This document shows, piece by piece, positions 63,877-64,000 of a stretch of DNA of 64,000 nucleotides. The translations under genes and the position numbers were made by a program. The stretch comes from Chitinophaga filiformis (GTDB lineage Bacteria > Bacteroidota > Bacteroidia > Chitinophagales > Chitinophagaceae). The first letter of the stretch is position 1. Every line of letters begins with the position of its first letter. The notes under the pieces are model-generated. The model had not been told where the DNA came from, did no database searches, and worked only from the letters and a program-made list of their open reading frames with translations. The DNA lies in the NCBI RefSeq assembly GCF_021646545.1, contig NZ_JAKIRP010000020.1:62001-126000 (forward strand), in the 5' to 3' direction.

Positions 63877-64000
63877 TAGCATTTCTGACGAAAAGACCTA
63901 TTGCAGTACTGATCAGTTTTTTTGCCCTGGTATTGTTGGGTATTGTTGCCGGTAGTATGGTACCTACTTCCCTCCTGCCTGATACTGATATTCCGCAGAT
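63873..64000 (+). CDS. Second RND permease, N-terminal part only
   Basis: The first 42 codons are present (MIAFLTKRPIAVLISFFALV ... SMVPTSLLPDTDIPQ), a classical RND N-terminus with the LTKRPIAVL amphipathic start, TM1 and the P-x-S-LLPDTDIP loop. Cut off by the window end. Overlaps the preceding permease gene by 4 bases. Confidence 0.9.
   Translation, partial: MIAFLTKRPIAVLISFFALVLLGIVAGSMVPTSLLPDTDIPQ

Overview
The window looks like chromosomal DNA from a Chitinophaga-like member of the Bacteroidota (Chitinophagaceae). The reasons are two SusC-type receptors (one with its SusD), TonB-linked outer-membrane barrels, promoters of the Bacteroidota TTTG-N19-TAnnTTTG type, weak Shine-Dalgarno signals, and gene families typical of that phylum (7TM-DISM sensors, 6-bladed beta-propeller lipoproteins, an NVEALA-like exported peptide). 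I see no rRNA, tRNA, CRISPR array, phage or intact insertion sequence.

Layout. 1-3 kb: a SusC receptor whose SusD partner would lie left of the window. 3.4-7.6 kb: a zero-gap pair of a cobalamin-binding radical SAM protein and a 7TM-DISM membrane sensor that ends in a transposase-type zinc ribbon. 7.6-8.6 kb: gene-free DNA with two different repeat arrays. 8.6-13 kb: an ECF sigma factor, small exported proteins and membrane proteins. 13.1-18.1 kb: a divergent chaperone locus (Hsp70, GrpE-like protein, tail-anchored protein with a possible J-like N-terminus, and an unknown gene whose 3' end is repeated downstream). 18.2-24.9 kb: a complete RND efflux operon with its TetR regulator and two matching operators. 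24.9-32.6 kb: an outer-membrane protein, a two-domain glycosidase joining GH95 and GH110, and a membrane protein/amidase pair. 32.8-37.5 kb: Kup potassium uptake, a methyltransferase/dienelactone hydrolase pair and a divergent GlxA-type regulator. 37.5-49.2 kb: an alpha-galactoside utilisation locus, transcribed leftward as susC, susD, hairpin, two alpha-galactosidases, GntR-type regulator, sodium/sugar symporter. 49.2-52.9 kb: palindromic gene-free DNA and an outer-membrane barrel gene. 53-64 kb: a rightward cluster with two GT-C glycosyltransferases, an NVEALA-like exported cysteine-containing peptide, two beta-propeller lipoproteins around a thioredoxin-like protein, then an RND adaptor and two RND permeases (the second cut by the window end).

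How the genes work together. The alpha-galactosidase locus is a self-contained import-and-digest system: SusCD binds and imports, the GH27/36-like enzymes release galactose, the symporter carries it across the inner membrane, and the GntR-type protein with a sugar-binding-like sensor domain probably regulates. The GH95-GH110 fusion, about 9 kb away, has the two activities needed to take alpha-1,2-fucose and alpha-1,3-galactose off blood-group-B-like glycans. The TetR regulator and the RND pump share a 16-base palindrome in front of both transcription units. The right-hand cluster reads as a production, oxidative folding and export system for a small cysteine-containing peptide, and it is the best candidate for a little-described system here. 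The radical SAM/7TM-zinc-ribbon pair and the Hsp70 locus are the next best.
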